This document shows, one piece after another, positions 1-6,519 of a DNA stretch of 10,800 nt. The stretch's first letter is position 1, and each line of letters starts with the position of its first letter. The DNA lies in the NCBI GenBank assembly GCA_007122505.1, contig SKTQ01000169.1:1-10800 (forward strand), written 5' to 3'. Below the pieces are notes generated by a model. It ran no database searches, was not told where the DNA came from, and saw nothing but the letters and a program-made list of their open reading frames with translations. The stretch comes from Bacteroidales bacterium. Its GTDB lineage: Bacteria > Bacteroidota > Bacteroidia > Bacteroidales > UBA7960. A program made the translations under genes and the position numbers.

Positions 1-311
1 AAAACCCCGGCTAATCCACTCCTGTATGATTGCCACACACGTTTTACTTCCTCTCTAAAATAGGCATTTTCAAAAAACCTCGAAAACCACAGCGCACTTC
101 CATTATAAAATCGATTCCTCTTGGCCAAATAAGCCCAGTCAAAATCCCATACAGGTCCCATTTTTATTACACCATCAAGGGTTATTTTTACAAAGCAGCT
201 CTTTGGGTGATTAGGCTCCGCATTACCTGTCAACTCATGCACAAACCACCATTTCACAAAAGATTCAACATCCATATATTCATCAAGCAATTCCCGTTCC
301 CGGACAAAGCT
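1..311 (-). other. CotH kinase-family protein fragment (C-terminal part of domain)
   Basis: Read on the minus strand in the frame of nqrD, this stretch encodes a CotH-like block: DEYMDVESFVKWWFVHEL, then GNAEPNHPKSCF, then KMGPVWDFDWAY, then FYNGSALWFSRFF and FREEVKRVWQSY. CotH proteins are atypical protein kinases first described for the Bacillus spore coat; in Bacteroidota they are usually large secreted proteins. The WDFDWA motif and the preceding Asn/Pro/Lys block are what I recognise. The N-terminal part of the CotH domain and its signal peptide are missing, and the C terminus lies off the left edge. My hand count gives roughly 41% G+C here against about 52% in the adjoining nqrD part. 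Nothing resembling an insertion sequence or inverted repeat marks the boundary. Family assignment is from motif memory only. Confidence 0.72.
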
Positions 312-632
312 CACATCATACACAAACGCTTTGAGAACCTGGTCAACCAGGATCACCAGCGATGCGATCACGGTAAGCTGCACGATGATACGGATACGTG
401 GTGGAATGGTTTTTCTCAGCAGGGAGATGATCACGTTTGCCAGGCCCATAACGGCCACAACGGAAATGGCCATCACGATGGATGTCCTGAGTTGCACAGT
501 AATCGCCAATACCGAGCAAATGCCGAGCACCTGTACGTTGATGGGGTTATCTTTTCCCAGCGGGTTACTCAGCAGCTTCCTGTTTTGTGGCGAGAACAGG
601 GCTTCCTTTTGTGTATTGCTGTTTTCACTCAT
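1..632 (-). CDS. nqrD: NqrD N-terminal half joined in frame to CotH-family C-terminal half (open at left edge)
   Basis: The reading frame starts at ATG 632-630 and stays open to the window edge (210 codons seen). Residues 1-108 are a clear NqrD start: NNPINVQVLGICS-like segment, two hydrophobic helices (about 35-70) and IPPRIRIIVQL followed by VDQVLKAFVYDVS. NqrD is a membrane subunit of Na+-NQR; Cys39 in GICS matches the first of its two iron-sulfur cysteines. From about residue 109 the protein is no longer NqrD. The second half of the family, with the remaining helices and the second cysteine, is absent and is replaced by CotH-like sequence. The start overlaps the nqrC stop as ATGA, so translation is coupled to nqrC. 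nqrE and nqrF, normally next, are not seen. As drawn the protein could not be a working NqrD. A chimeric join is as likely as a real rearrangement. The NqrD half is certain; the status of the fusion is not. Confidence 0.8.
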   Translation of the reverse strand, partial: MSENSNTQKEALFSPQNRKLLSNPLGKDNPINVQVLGICSVLAITVQLRTSIVMAISVVAVMGLANVIISLLRKTIPPRIRIIVQLTVIASLVILVDQVLKAFVYDVSFVRERELLDEYMDVESFVKWWFVHELTGNAEPNHPKSCFVKITLDGVIKMGPVWDFDWAYLAKRNRFYNGSALWFSRFFENAYFREEVKRVWQSYRSGLAGV

Positions 633-1321
633 GTTGTTTTAATTTTTTCAAAGTAAGACTTATAAGCTGCCAGTCCTTCGCGCAGCATATTTGTAACGCC
701 GTTTGAGGTGATGGTTCCGCCGGAGACGCCGTCAACGGCATGAAGGTCATCAGCCGGTGCACGGCCTTTTACGACGCGCACAGGGCGGAAGTTACCCTCT
801 TCATCAAAAATCCTTTTGCCGGTAAATTGCTCCTGGAAAGGCTTGTCGGCAATTTCTGCTCCCAGGCCGGGTGTCTCACTGGCGTGGTCAAAGTTGGCTC
901 CTGCAATGGTGGTCAGGTCTGACTCCAGTCCGATATACCCCCAGATCGGCCCCCATAAACCATTGCCCCTGATGGGCAAAATATAGAAGACTTCACCGTC
1001 AACATCGGCAATGAAAACAGGCAGCTGCCTGTCGGCAAGGTCTTTTCTGACTTCGTCCTGCAGTTCCACCTCAAAGGCATCTCCTTCAATTTCCTCACCC
1101 CGGTAGTTGACAATTTTTGCCGTGGTGATATATTGGTTGAACAGGGCCTCAGCTTCTGCGCGCGGTGCGGGAATATTGATGGCAGAGAGGATGTTCTGCA
1201 TCTTTTCTATCCGCATATTGCGCTCCTGCAATGGCCTCAGCAATGTGGCCGCGCTGGAGAGTACCAGGGCCACCACCACAACCATCGCAGACGCATAAAG
1301 AAACACATATCGGTTTGTCAT
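629..1321 (-). CDS. nqrC: Na+-translocating NADH:quinone reductase subunit C
   Basis: NqrC (230 aa) is the subunit of the Na+-NQR complex that carries a covalently bound FMN on the outer side of the cytoplasmic membrane. One N-terminal membrane helix is visible (about residues 5-28), followed by a soluble FMN-binding domain. Supporting motifs are the GNGLWGPIWGYIGL block (119-132), the HASETPGLGAEI block (146-157) and DGVSGGTITSNGV (197-209). Thr203 in SGGT corresponds to the FMN-attachment threonine of the family's S(T)GAT motif; the alanine is glycine here. Length is near the family's usual size, so the gene looks intact. It starts 21 bp after nqrB and its TGA overlaps the nqrD ATG by four bases, so it lies inside the nqr operon. 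FMN attachment needs the flavin transferase ApbE, which is not in the window. Confidence 0.95.
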   Translation of the reverse strand: MTNRYVFLYASAMVVVVALVLSSAATLLRPLQERNMRIEKMQNILSAINIPAPRAEAEALFNQYITTAKIVNYRGEEIEGDAFEVELQDEVRKDLADRQLPVFIADVDGEVFYILPIRGNGLWGPIWGYIGLESDLTTIAGANFDHASETPGLGAEIADKPFQEQFTGKRIFDEEGNFRPVRVVKGRAPADDLHAVDGVSGGTITSNGVTNMLREGLAAYKSYFEKIKTT

Positions 1322-1342
1322 CGCTTAATTGTTTTTTCTTGT

Positions 1343-2518
1343 TTATGTTGTTTTAACCTCTGCTGTTTGCATCCTTTTGAGCCGTTTTTTCATGTTGGCC
1401 TGAACCACATAGTGATCGATCAGTGGCGCAAACACATTCATGAAGAGGATGGCAAGCATCATTCCTTCGGGATAAGCAGGATTTACCACCCTGATCAGCA
1501 GCGTGATTACCCCGATGAGAAATCCGTAAATATATTTACCGGTTCCTGTCTGGGATGCCGACACCGGATCTGTTGCCATATAAACGGTACCAAAGGCGAA
1601 ACCGCCCATGATCAGATGGTAATAGGCAGGGATTTCCATGTACGGGTTTACGGCAAAAATGTTAAACAGCAGGCCGGTAAACAAACCGCCGGCTACAACC
1701 GACAACATGATACGCAAGCTTCCCACGCCGGTAGCTATAAGCACCAGTGCCCCCAACAAAACGGCAAGGGTTGAGGTTTCACCAATGGAACCGGGAATGG
1801 TACCCAGAAACATTTCCAGTACCGAAGGAAGCTTTTCAACTTCTCCGAGGGCAAGGTAAGCCAATGGCGTTGCCCCTGAAAATGCGTCAACCAATTGTTG
1901 ACCTTCCTGCAAGTTGGTGTAGATCCATACATCGTCACCAACCAGGTATGACGGATAAGCGAAAAATAAGAATGCTCGTGCCAGAAGAGCTGGATTCAGG
2001 ATATTCATACCTGTGCCCCCAAACACCTCTTTCCCGATAATCACGGCAAATACCGTAGCAAGGGCTACCATCCACAACGGCGTGGTTACAGGAATGATCA
2101 GGGGAATCAGCAAACCTGAAACCAGAAAGCCTTCATTGACCTCGTGATTTCGTATGGAGGCAAAAACGAATTCAACAGCCAGTCCTGAAGCATAACTCAC
2201 CACAATGATGGGCAAAACCTTGATCAGTCCGAAAAGAAACTGGTCAAGCAGGTCGACTTCCATACCGATGGCTTTGTAGTGCTGAAAGCCCACATTCCAC
2301 ATTCCAAACAGAAGAACAGGCGTCATGGCAATGACCACATGGAACATGGTTCTTTTCATATCCATGGCATCCCGGATGTGGCTTCCCCTGTTGGTCACAT
2401 TACCGGCAACAAAAAGAAAAGTCTCAAAAGCTTCAAAAGTACGGTATAGTTTCTCGAACCTCCCGCCTTTTTCAAAATTGGGCCTGACCTTTTCCAACAA
2501 GTTATGTATCGCTTTCAA
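1343..2518 (-). CDS. nqrB: Na+-translocating NADH:quinone reductase subunit B
   Basis: NqrB (391 aa) is the main membrane subunit of Na+-NQR. It carries a covalent FMN and is tied to the Na+ path and riboflavin/quinone chemistry. The sequence shows a hydrophilic N terminus (1-55), then many hydrophobic segments. Diagnostic blocks are NRGSHIRDAMDMKR (43-56), FGGTGMNILNPALLARAF (166-183), DAFSGATPL (211-219) and MATDPVSASQTG (314-325). Thr217 in SGAT corresponds to the FMN-bearing threonine. Length and motif order match the family and I see no damage. It lies 41 bp downstream of nqrA and 21 bp upstream of nqrC, consistent with one transcript from the nqrA promoter. The start codon ATG 2518-2516 has no obvious Shine-Dalgarno, as is common in Bacteroidota. 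Confidence 0.96.
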   Translation of the reverse strand: MKAIHNLLEKVRPNFEKGGRFEKLYRTFEAFETFLFVAGNVTNRGSHIRDAMDMKRTMFHVVIAMTPVLLFGMWNVGFQHYKAIGMEVDLLDQFLFGLIKVLPIIVVSYASGLAVEFVFASIRNHEVNEGFLVSGLLIPLIIPVTTPLWMVALATVFAVIIGKEVFGGTGMNILNPALLARAFLFFAYPSYLVGDDVWIYTNLQEGQQLVDAFSGATPLAYLALGEVEKLPSVLEMFLGTIPGSIGETSTLAVLLGALVLIATGVGSLRIMLSVVAGGLFTGLLFNIFAVNPYMEIPAYYHLIMGGFAFGTVYMATDPVSASQTGTGKYIYGFLIGVITLLIRVVNPAYPEGMMLAILFMNVFAPLIDHYVVQANMKKRLKRMQTAEVKTT

Positions 2519-2559
2519 TGTTCTTGTATTTTTAGGTTATTATCATGAATATTCTTGAA

Positions 2560-3921
2560 CTAGGAAAATTCCTTGCGCATGGTGTCCAGCCCTTCCCGCA
2601 GGATGGTCTGTATTTCAATCTTGGAGGGGCAAACATACTCACACAAGGCAAAATCTTCGGGAGCCACCTCGTAAATACCCAGCTTCTCCATCATATCAAT
2701 ATCATTGATCATGATGGATTTGATGAGCTGCATGGGCATGATGTCCATGGGAAGGTACTTTTCATACAAGCCGGTAATGACAAAAGGTCTGACACCACTA
2801 CGGATGTTTGTATTGTGACGGTACTTCATCCACGGCATCAGGAATGAGAAAAAGGTCCTTGAAACACTGAATTTATCTATGGTGGGAATCAGCCATCCAA
2901 GAAGTTCAGGCTTGTCCCCTTCCGGGATTATGGTGATCTGGTCATCATAGAATCCGATATAACCGTTGGATGCAATCTTTTCACCCGACAGCACATCACC
3001 ACTTATAAACCTGGGCGTTACACCTTCTTCGGAACGCACATTATTGGCTACAAACGAATTGATTTGTGCACCGGTGATGATTCGGTAATATCGTGGATTC
3101 ATTACTTCTGATCCGGTGAGGGCCACAATTTTTCTGGCATCATAAATCCCTTTGCGGAACAACCGGCCCATAATGATCACGTCCTGCACATCAGCATACC
3201 ACACAATTTCACCTTTATTGACGGGCTGCACGTGGTAAATCTGAATACCCACATTGCCGGCGGGATGGGGCCCTTTAAAACGGTGTATCCGTACCCCTTT
3301 GGCTTCAGTAAAAGCTTTTGACATTGTTTGGTCGGCGTGGATACCGAGGTGCACGTCCCCATCTGTTAACATGCCGAGTACATCAAGACCTGCCTGAAAG
3401 TCGTCTTCCTGGCCATTCACCACGAAATCCATATCAGGAGTAAGTGGTGCAGACTTAAATGCAGAAACAAAGATCGAACGGGGTGTGTCATTCTGATTGG
3501 CAATCACTGAATAGGGGCGTTGGCGAATCATCGGCCAAAGGCCGCTTTTCAGCAGTTTTTGAATAACCTGCTCCCTGTTCATGGCAGAGAGTGATTCAGC
3601 ACCAAAGTCAATGTAATCATCTTCCGGGTCAGGCATTATGCGTATTTCCATGATACGCCGCTTTGCTCCTCTGACCAGCTCGGTAAATGTACCGCTGACA
3701 GGGGAAGTAAACACCACATCCTCATTGTATTTATCAAAAAATAACGGACTACCTGCTTTGACCCTGGTCCCTTCTTTGATCATCATTTTTGGAACAAGGC
3801 CATGAAAGTCAGGGGGCTTTACGGCAAACTCAGTTGCCCTGGGCGGTGTTTGCAGGATTTTTTCCGCATCCCCAAGCAACGGGATGTCCAAACCACGTTT
3901 TATCTTAATTACTTTTGACAT
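2560..3921 (-). CDS. nqrA: Na+-translocating NADH:quinone reductase subunit A
   Basis: NqrA (453 aa) is the peripheral cytoplasmic subunit of Na+-NQR, associated with quinone binding, and is conventionally the first gene of the operon. The N terminus IKIKRGLDIPLLGDAEK (5-21) is the family signature. A lipoyl/biotinyl-like barrel follows (GTRVKAGSPLFFDK, 51-64; SPVSGTFTELVRG, 73-85), then the conserved GPHPAGNVGIQIYHVQP (217-233), TGSEVMNPRYYR (269-280) and the C-terminal CEYVCPSKIEIQTILREGLD (427-446) with two cysteines. The gene is complete. The ATG at 3921 is preceded by a 28-40 nt leader that begins after a -7-like element on the minus strand. It is divergent from the T9SS Plug gene and leads nqrBCD. 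Confidence 0.96.
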   Translation of the reverse strand: MSKVIKIKRGLDIPLLGDAEKILQTPPRATEFAVKPPDFHGLVPKMMIKEGTRVKAGSPLFFDKYNEDVVFTSPVSGTFTELVRGAKRRIMEIRIMPDPEDDYIDFGAESLSAMNREQVIQKLLKSGLWPMIRQRPYSVIANQNDTPRSIFVSAFKSAPLTPDMDFVVNGQEDDFQAGLDVLGMLTDGDVHLGIHADQTMSKAFTEAKGVRIHRFKGPHPAGNVGIQIYHVQPVNKGEIVWYADVQDVIIMGRLFRKGIYDARKIVALTGSEVMNPRYYRIITGAQINSFVANNVRSEEGVTPRFISGDVLSGEKIASNGYIGFYDDQITIIPEGDKPELLGWLIPTIDKFSVSRTFFSFLMPWMKYRHNTNIRSGVRPFVITGLYEKYLPMDIMPMQLIKSIMINDIDMMEKLGIYEVAPEDFALCEYVCPSKIEIQTILREGLDTMRKEFS

Positions 3922-3955
3922 CTTTTGATGAGATTATTGTAAGAATTGAACCCAA

Positions 3956-3963
3956 CAAAATTA
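3956..3963 (-). promoter_or_regulatory. Putative -7 promoter element for the nqr operon
   Basis: The minus strand reads TAATTTTG, an exact match to the Bacteroidota primary-sigma -7 consensus TAnnTTTG, 34 bases before the nqrA ATG. I do not see a good TTTG -33 partner 19-21 bases upstream, so this is half of a promoter by sequence. Position and direction fit an nqrA promoter. Confidence 0.45.
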
Positions 3964-4013
3964 TAGATATTTTTAAATTTAAGAAATACCACAGTGAGTA
4001 TTTCTTTTTTCCT

Positions 4014-4021
4014 TAGCTTTG
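4014..4021 (+). promoter_or_regulatory. Putative -7 promoter element for the Plug gene
   Basis: TAGCTTTG matches TAnnTTTG exactly and lies 41 bases before the ATG at 4063. No convincing -33 TTTG is present. If this promoter is used, transcription would start downstream of the GTG at 3994, which argues against that codon as the start and for the ATG at 4063. Confidence 0.4.
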
Positions 4022-4062
4022 TTTTACACAAACCGAGCACCCTGAACCAAAACCAGATCCAA

Positions 4063-5388
4063 ATGATTTACCGTTTTTATTCTTTAATCAAACCATGCGC
4101 ACCGCTGAATTTTGTGGTTTTTTGGCTCTTGTTATTCTCCGCTAACCCTTCATACAGTTGGGATACAGATAAAGATTTTTTTCTTCACGGAGACTTTATT
4201 TATAAGAACAACATCCGTACAGTTTTGTTTAATCAACTTGGCTTTGAATTGTCTGATCCTTTGATCCGCATGAATTCAGATGACCGGCTGATTCTGCGCT
4301 TTGATGATATGGATGCCGACTACAAACACTACAATTACACCATTATTCATTGCGATGCACACTGGCAACCTTCTGAGCTGAGGCCATTTGAATATATCGA
4401 CGGCTTTTACGAAGATCATATCAGAGACCACCGGCGGTCGATGAATACAAGAGTGCCTTATACGCATTATTGGCTTGAATTTCCCAATTCCAATATGCGT
4501 CCCACAAAATCGGGCAATTATCTGCTGATCGTATTCAAGCAAGGAAACCCGGATGATATAGTACTGACGAGGAGGTTTTCTGTTTTTACACAAAGCGTTA
4601 GCGTTTCAGGACATGTGCAACAGGCAAACCTTGTGCGTTATCGCGACCGGAAACAACAGATATTATTTGATATCAACCTGGGACAGTACCGTGTTTCCAA
4701 TCCGTATCGGGACCTGAAAGTGGTGATTACCCAGAACGGCCGCTGGGACAATGCCATTACAGACCTGGCGCCACGCGGCATCAGAGGTGATCAATTGATA
4801 TACGATTACGAAGAGGAAACCCTTTTTGAAGGAAACAACGAATTTCGCAGATTCGACATACGCAGTTTACGCTTCTTGTCAGAAAGGGTTCACGATATCC
4901 GTTCATCCAGAAGATATTGGGACGTTTACCTGGTGCCCGACCGACTGCGTGCCCATGCCCGCTACGTCACCGATGATGATCTCAACGGCCGGTTTCATAT
5001 CTCCACCCGCGATGCACCAAATGATATGACAGAAGCAGATTACGCATGGGTACACTTCCACCTTCCAATGCCCGGAGGGCCACTTGAATACGGACACCTG
5101 TACGTGATGGGCGCGCTCACCGACTGGGTTTTTACCGAAGACAATAAGATGAACTATAATTACGGAGAAAAGGCCTATGAGCTGAGCCTGCTGCTGAAAC
5201 AGGGTTATTACAACTATATGTATGCCTTTATCCCGGTTGAAGGTGCAGCTGTTGACATTGCCTTTATTGAAGGCAGTCATTCAGTAACCGAAAATGACTA
5301 TACAGTATATGTGTATCACCGGCAGCCAGGTGATTTGTACGACAGGCTCATCGGTGTCGGGCATTTTAACTCTGCTGTGCCGAGGTAG
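4063..5388 (+). CDS. Type IX secretion system Plug protein (DUF5103 family)
   Basis: This is a secreted protein of 441 aa. In the family, the Plug protein closes the periplasmic side of the giant SprA/Sov translocon of the T9SS when no cargo is moving. Seen here: a signal peptide (residues 1-32; hydrophobic core LNFVVFWLLLF, likely cut after SYS), an N-terminal beta-rich domain (NIRTVLFNQLGFELSDPLI, about 50-68), a middle domain with GNNEFRRFDIRSLRF (257-271), and a C-terminal immunoglobulin-like domain with YVMGALTDW (347-355), KQGYYNYMYAF (379-389) and SHSVTENDYTVYVYHR (405-420). The frame can be extended to a GTG at 3994, but that adds a hydrophobic stretch before the signal peptide and lies upstream of the likely promoter, so I prefer ATG 4063. 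It stands alone, divergent from nqrA. The family is confidently recognised; the role in this organism is inferred. Confidence 0.85.
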   Translation: MIYRFYSLIKPCAPLNFVVFWLLLFSANPSYSWDTDKDFFLHGDFIYKNNIRTVLFNQLGFELSDPLIRMNSDDRLILRFDDMDADYKHYNYTIIHCDAHWQPSELRPFEYIDGFYEDHIRDHRRSMNTRVPYTHYWLEFPNSNMRPTKSGNYLLIVFKQGNPDDIVLTRRFSVFTQSVSVSGHVQQANLVRYRDRKQQILFDINLGQYRVSNPYRDLKVVITQNGRWDNAITDLAPRGIRGDQLIYDYEEETLFEGNNEFRRFDIRSLRFLSERVHDIRSSRRYWDVYLVPDRLRAHARYVTDDDLNGRFHISTRDAPNDMTEADYAWVHFHLPMPGGPLEYGHLYVMGALTDWVFTEDNKMNYNYGEKAYELSLLLKQGYYNYMYAFIPVEGAAVDIAFIEGSHSVTENDYTVYVYHRQPGDLYDRLIGVGHFNSAVPR

Positions 5389-5466
5389 CGGATGTTCTTC
5401 AGCATCTTTGCCGGTCAAACGGAAATTTTCTCTCTTTCATTCGTGAATTCGGGGCTTATATTTTTT

Positions 5467-5514
5467 GCCACGAATGCACGAATACTTTTCATTCTTCATT
5501 CGTGTATTTGTGGC
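5467..5514. repeat. Long inverted-repeat hairpin, copy 1
   Basis: The left arm GCCACGAATGCACGAATA (5467-5484) pairs with CATTCGTGTATTTGTGGC (5497-5514) over 18 positions with a 12-nt loop (5485-5496). There are three imperfect pairs, two of which become wobble pairs in one strand's RNA. It is one unit of a repeat spaced 59 bp. A degraded right arm, cattcgtgaattcggggc at 5438-5455, suggests an earlier unit upstream. Confidence 0.85.
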
Positions 5515-5525
5515 TTATTATTTTT

Positions 5526-5574
5526 GCCACGAATGCACGAATAGTTTTTGATTCTTCATTCGTGTATTCGTGGC
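5526..5574. repeat. Long inverted-repeat hairpin, copy 2
   Basis: The left arm GCCACGAATGCACGAATA (5526-5543) is identical to that of copy 1. It pairs with CATTCGTGTATTCGTGGC (5557-5574) with only two imperfect pairs and a 13-nt loop. The flank TATTATTTTTGC is repeated after it, ending in a truncated GCAAC (5586-5590), so the locus looks like the remains of three or more units. Similar Bacteroidota intergenic repeats with the ATTCGTG core exist to my knowledge, which would make this a dispersed REP-like element. Confidence 0.85.
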
Positions 5575-5642
5575 ATATTATTTTTGCAACTCAATAGTAT
5601 TACGATTCCATAAGCAGATAACAATCGAGGTAAAAACCAACA

Positions 5643-5879
5643 CTACCCGCCACTAATCAGGTGGATAACCTTTACGTCATCCCCCTCTCTGATCATAACA
5701 CGATCATAGTCTTCTCCGCGTATGGTCTGGCCATTTACCCTGACCACCAAAAATTTGAAGGTAAAATTTTTGTATTCCAGTAAATCATTGATGGAAAAAC
5801 TGTCTTTATCCGGTAAGGTTTCGGGGCGGTTATTCAGGGTGATCCTCATCATCAAAACTTGTTTGTTTTCTGTTTCCAT
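5643..5879 (-). CDS. thiS: ThiS/MoaD-like sulfur carrier protein
   Basis: This is a small ubiquitin-fold protein. ThiS carries sulfur as a C-terminal thiocarboxylate for thiazole formation in thiamine synthesis, after adenylation by ThiF. Seen here: start MRITLNNRPETL, a middle NDLLEY helix, LVVRVNGQTIRGEDYDRVMI, then REGDDVKVIHLISGG with the essential C-terminal Gly-Gly. This layout resembles ThiS more than MoaD. The ATG at 5879 shares one base with the TGA of the upstream gene (TGATG) and gives 78 aa. Starting at the ATG at 5849 gives 67 aa, the usual ThiS size, so the first 11 residues may be extra or the true start may be internal. A TTG at 5882 is also in frame. No thiG, thiF, thiE, thiC or thiH is nearby, so the partner enzyme is unknown; a role in another sulfur transfer is possible. 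Confidence 0.82.
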   Translation of the reverse strand: METENKQVLMMRITLNNRPETLPDKDSFSINDLLEYKNFTFKFLVVRVNGQTIRGEDYDRVMIREGDDVKVIHLISGG

Positions 5880-6394
5880 CAAAAACTTTTCCTTGCCTCG
5901 CTTTTCAAAAAATCCATGGCCGCCTTGGTGGCAGACCTTTCCAGGTCTGTTTCCAGAATTTTCTGGCTGAGGTCCGTTCCTGTTGCCTCTTCTTTTAGAG
6001 AAGAAGCAAGTGAATTGATCTGCCCCATGCTTTCTTCATAGGCCTGGTTGATAAGCTCCCATGCCTTAGGAGATATGTATAGCTGTTGAGACAAATTATG
6101 GGTGTATTCGTCGCGAATACTCTTAACAAGTTGTTTATGTAACTCGACCGCTGACAGATCAGGCTGGTAAACCCTCATTATCAAGTTATTGGGAGATATC
6201 CGCTCCAGAAAAAGCACCAGGCGTTCATAGGCCTGCAAACGCAATGGCAGTGATATCCTCATCCTGTCGGACATCAGGTCGGCATGACGTTTTTTGTTCT
6301 CTTGCTGAAAAAATTCTTTTAAAAGAAACCACGCGGTAATGAAAACGATTACCGAAGGAACGGTGTATCTAAGAATATAAAATATCTCGCCCAT
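5879..6394 (-). CDS. Conserved Bacteroidota membrane-anchored protein of unknown function
   Basis: The protein has 171 aa and I cannot name a function. It has one N-terminal membrane helix (YTVPSVIVFITAWFLLKEFF, about residues 10-29), then a charged, largely helical cytoplasmic domain. The block LPLRLQAYERLVLFLERISP (49-68) looks highly conserved from memory of Bacteroidota hypothetical proteins (possibly the family DUF7935; not verified). The C-terminal third is amphipathic helix rich in Glu, Lys and Ser. I chose ATG 6394 because the in-frame extension upstream to 6478 would run through the divergent promoters and place hydrophilic residues before the helix. Its stop overlaps the thiS-like start (TGATG), so the two are probably made together. 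Divergent from the aminotransferase gene. Confidence 0.75.
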   Translation of the reverse strand: MGEIFYILRYTVPSVIVFITAWFLLKEFFQQENKKRHADLMSDRMRISLPLRLQAYERLVLFLERISPNNLIMRVYQPDLSAVELHKQLVKSIRDEYTHNLSQQLYISPKAWELINQAYEESMGQINSLASSLKEEATGTDLSQKILETDLERSATKAAMDFLKSEARKSF

Positions 6395-6413
6395 GACTGT
6401 ATGATTTTTCACA

Positions 6414-6421
6414 CAAAGATA
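6414..6421 (-). promoter_or_regulatory. Putative -7 element for the membrane protein-thiS operon
   Basis: The minus strand reads TATCTTTG, an exact TAnnTTTG match 19 bases before the ATG at 6394, which leaves a very short leader. No clear -33 partner is seen. It lies beside the divergent aminotransferase promoter, so the two promoter regions overlap. Confidence 0.4.
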
Positions 6422-6427
6422 ATCCCT

Positions 6428-6458
6428 TTTGGCAAATGGCTTTAATTTGCTATTTTTG
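6428..6458 (+). promoter_or_regulatory. Bacteroidota-type promoter for the aminotransferase gene
   Basis: TTTG (6428-6431) is followed after exactly 19 bases by TATTTTTG (6451-6458), a full match to the TTTG-N19-TAnnTTTG promoter of Bacteroidota. It predicts a transcript start near 6463-6467 and a leader of about 55 nt before the ATG at 6520. This is the best promoter in the window and rules against the ATG at 6436 as a start. Confidence 0.65.
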
Positions 6459-6519
6459 CCGCTCAACAAATCAACCATACAACCTGACAGTTATAGTATT
6501 TACCTTTTATTTCATCATC

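Larger units (their letters stand above)
5389..5642. other. Convergent intergenic region with hairpin repeats
   Basis: This 254-bp gap lies between the 3' ends of the Plug gene and the thiS-like gene. I find no open frame of note. It contains two near-identical long hairpins and remnants of further copies on both sides, described separately. Because both neighbouring genes end here, the hairpins could serve as a bidirectional terminator. Confidence 0.7.

Noticed and set aside
290..330. Insertion sequence or recombination site at the NqrD/CotH join
   Set aside because: I looked for inverted repeats, target duplications and transposase sequence and saw none; the join is left unexplained.
30..656. 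208-aa plus-strand open frame opposite the nqrD/CotH region
   Set aside because: It is rich in His, Cys and Gln, resembles no family, and is fully antisense to the clear NqrD and CotH frame; it is a shadow.
1133..1774. 213-aa plus-strand open frame across nqrC and nqrB
   Set aside because: It spans the junction of two well-supported genes on the other strand and has His/Cys-rich shadow composition.
3994..4062. GTG start giving a 464-aa Plug protein
   Set aside because: It lies upstream of the likely -7 element and would put a second hydrophobic stretch ahead of a good signal peptide.
5467..5574. CRISPR-like array from the 59-bp repeat
   Set aside because: Only two full units exist, the conserved hairpin fills nearly the whole period, there are no unique spacers of regular length, and no cas genes are near.
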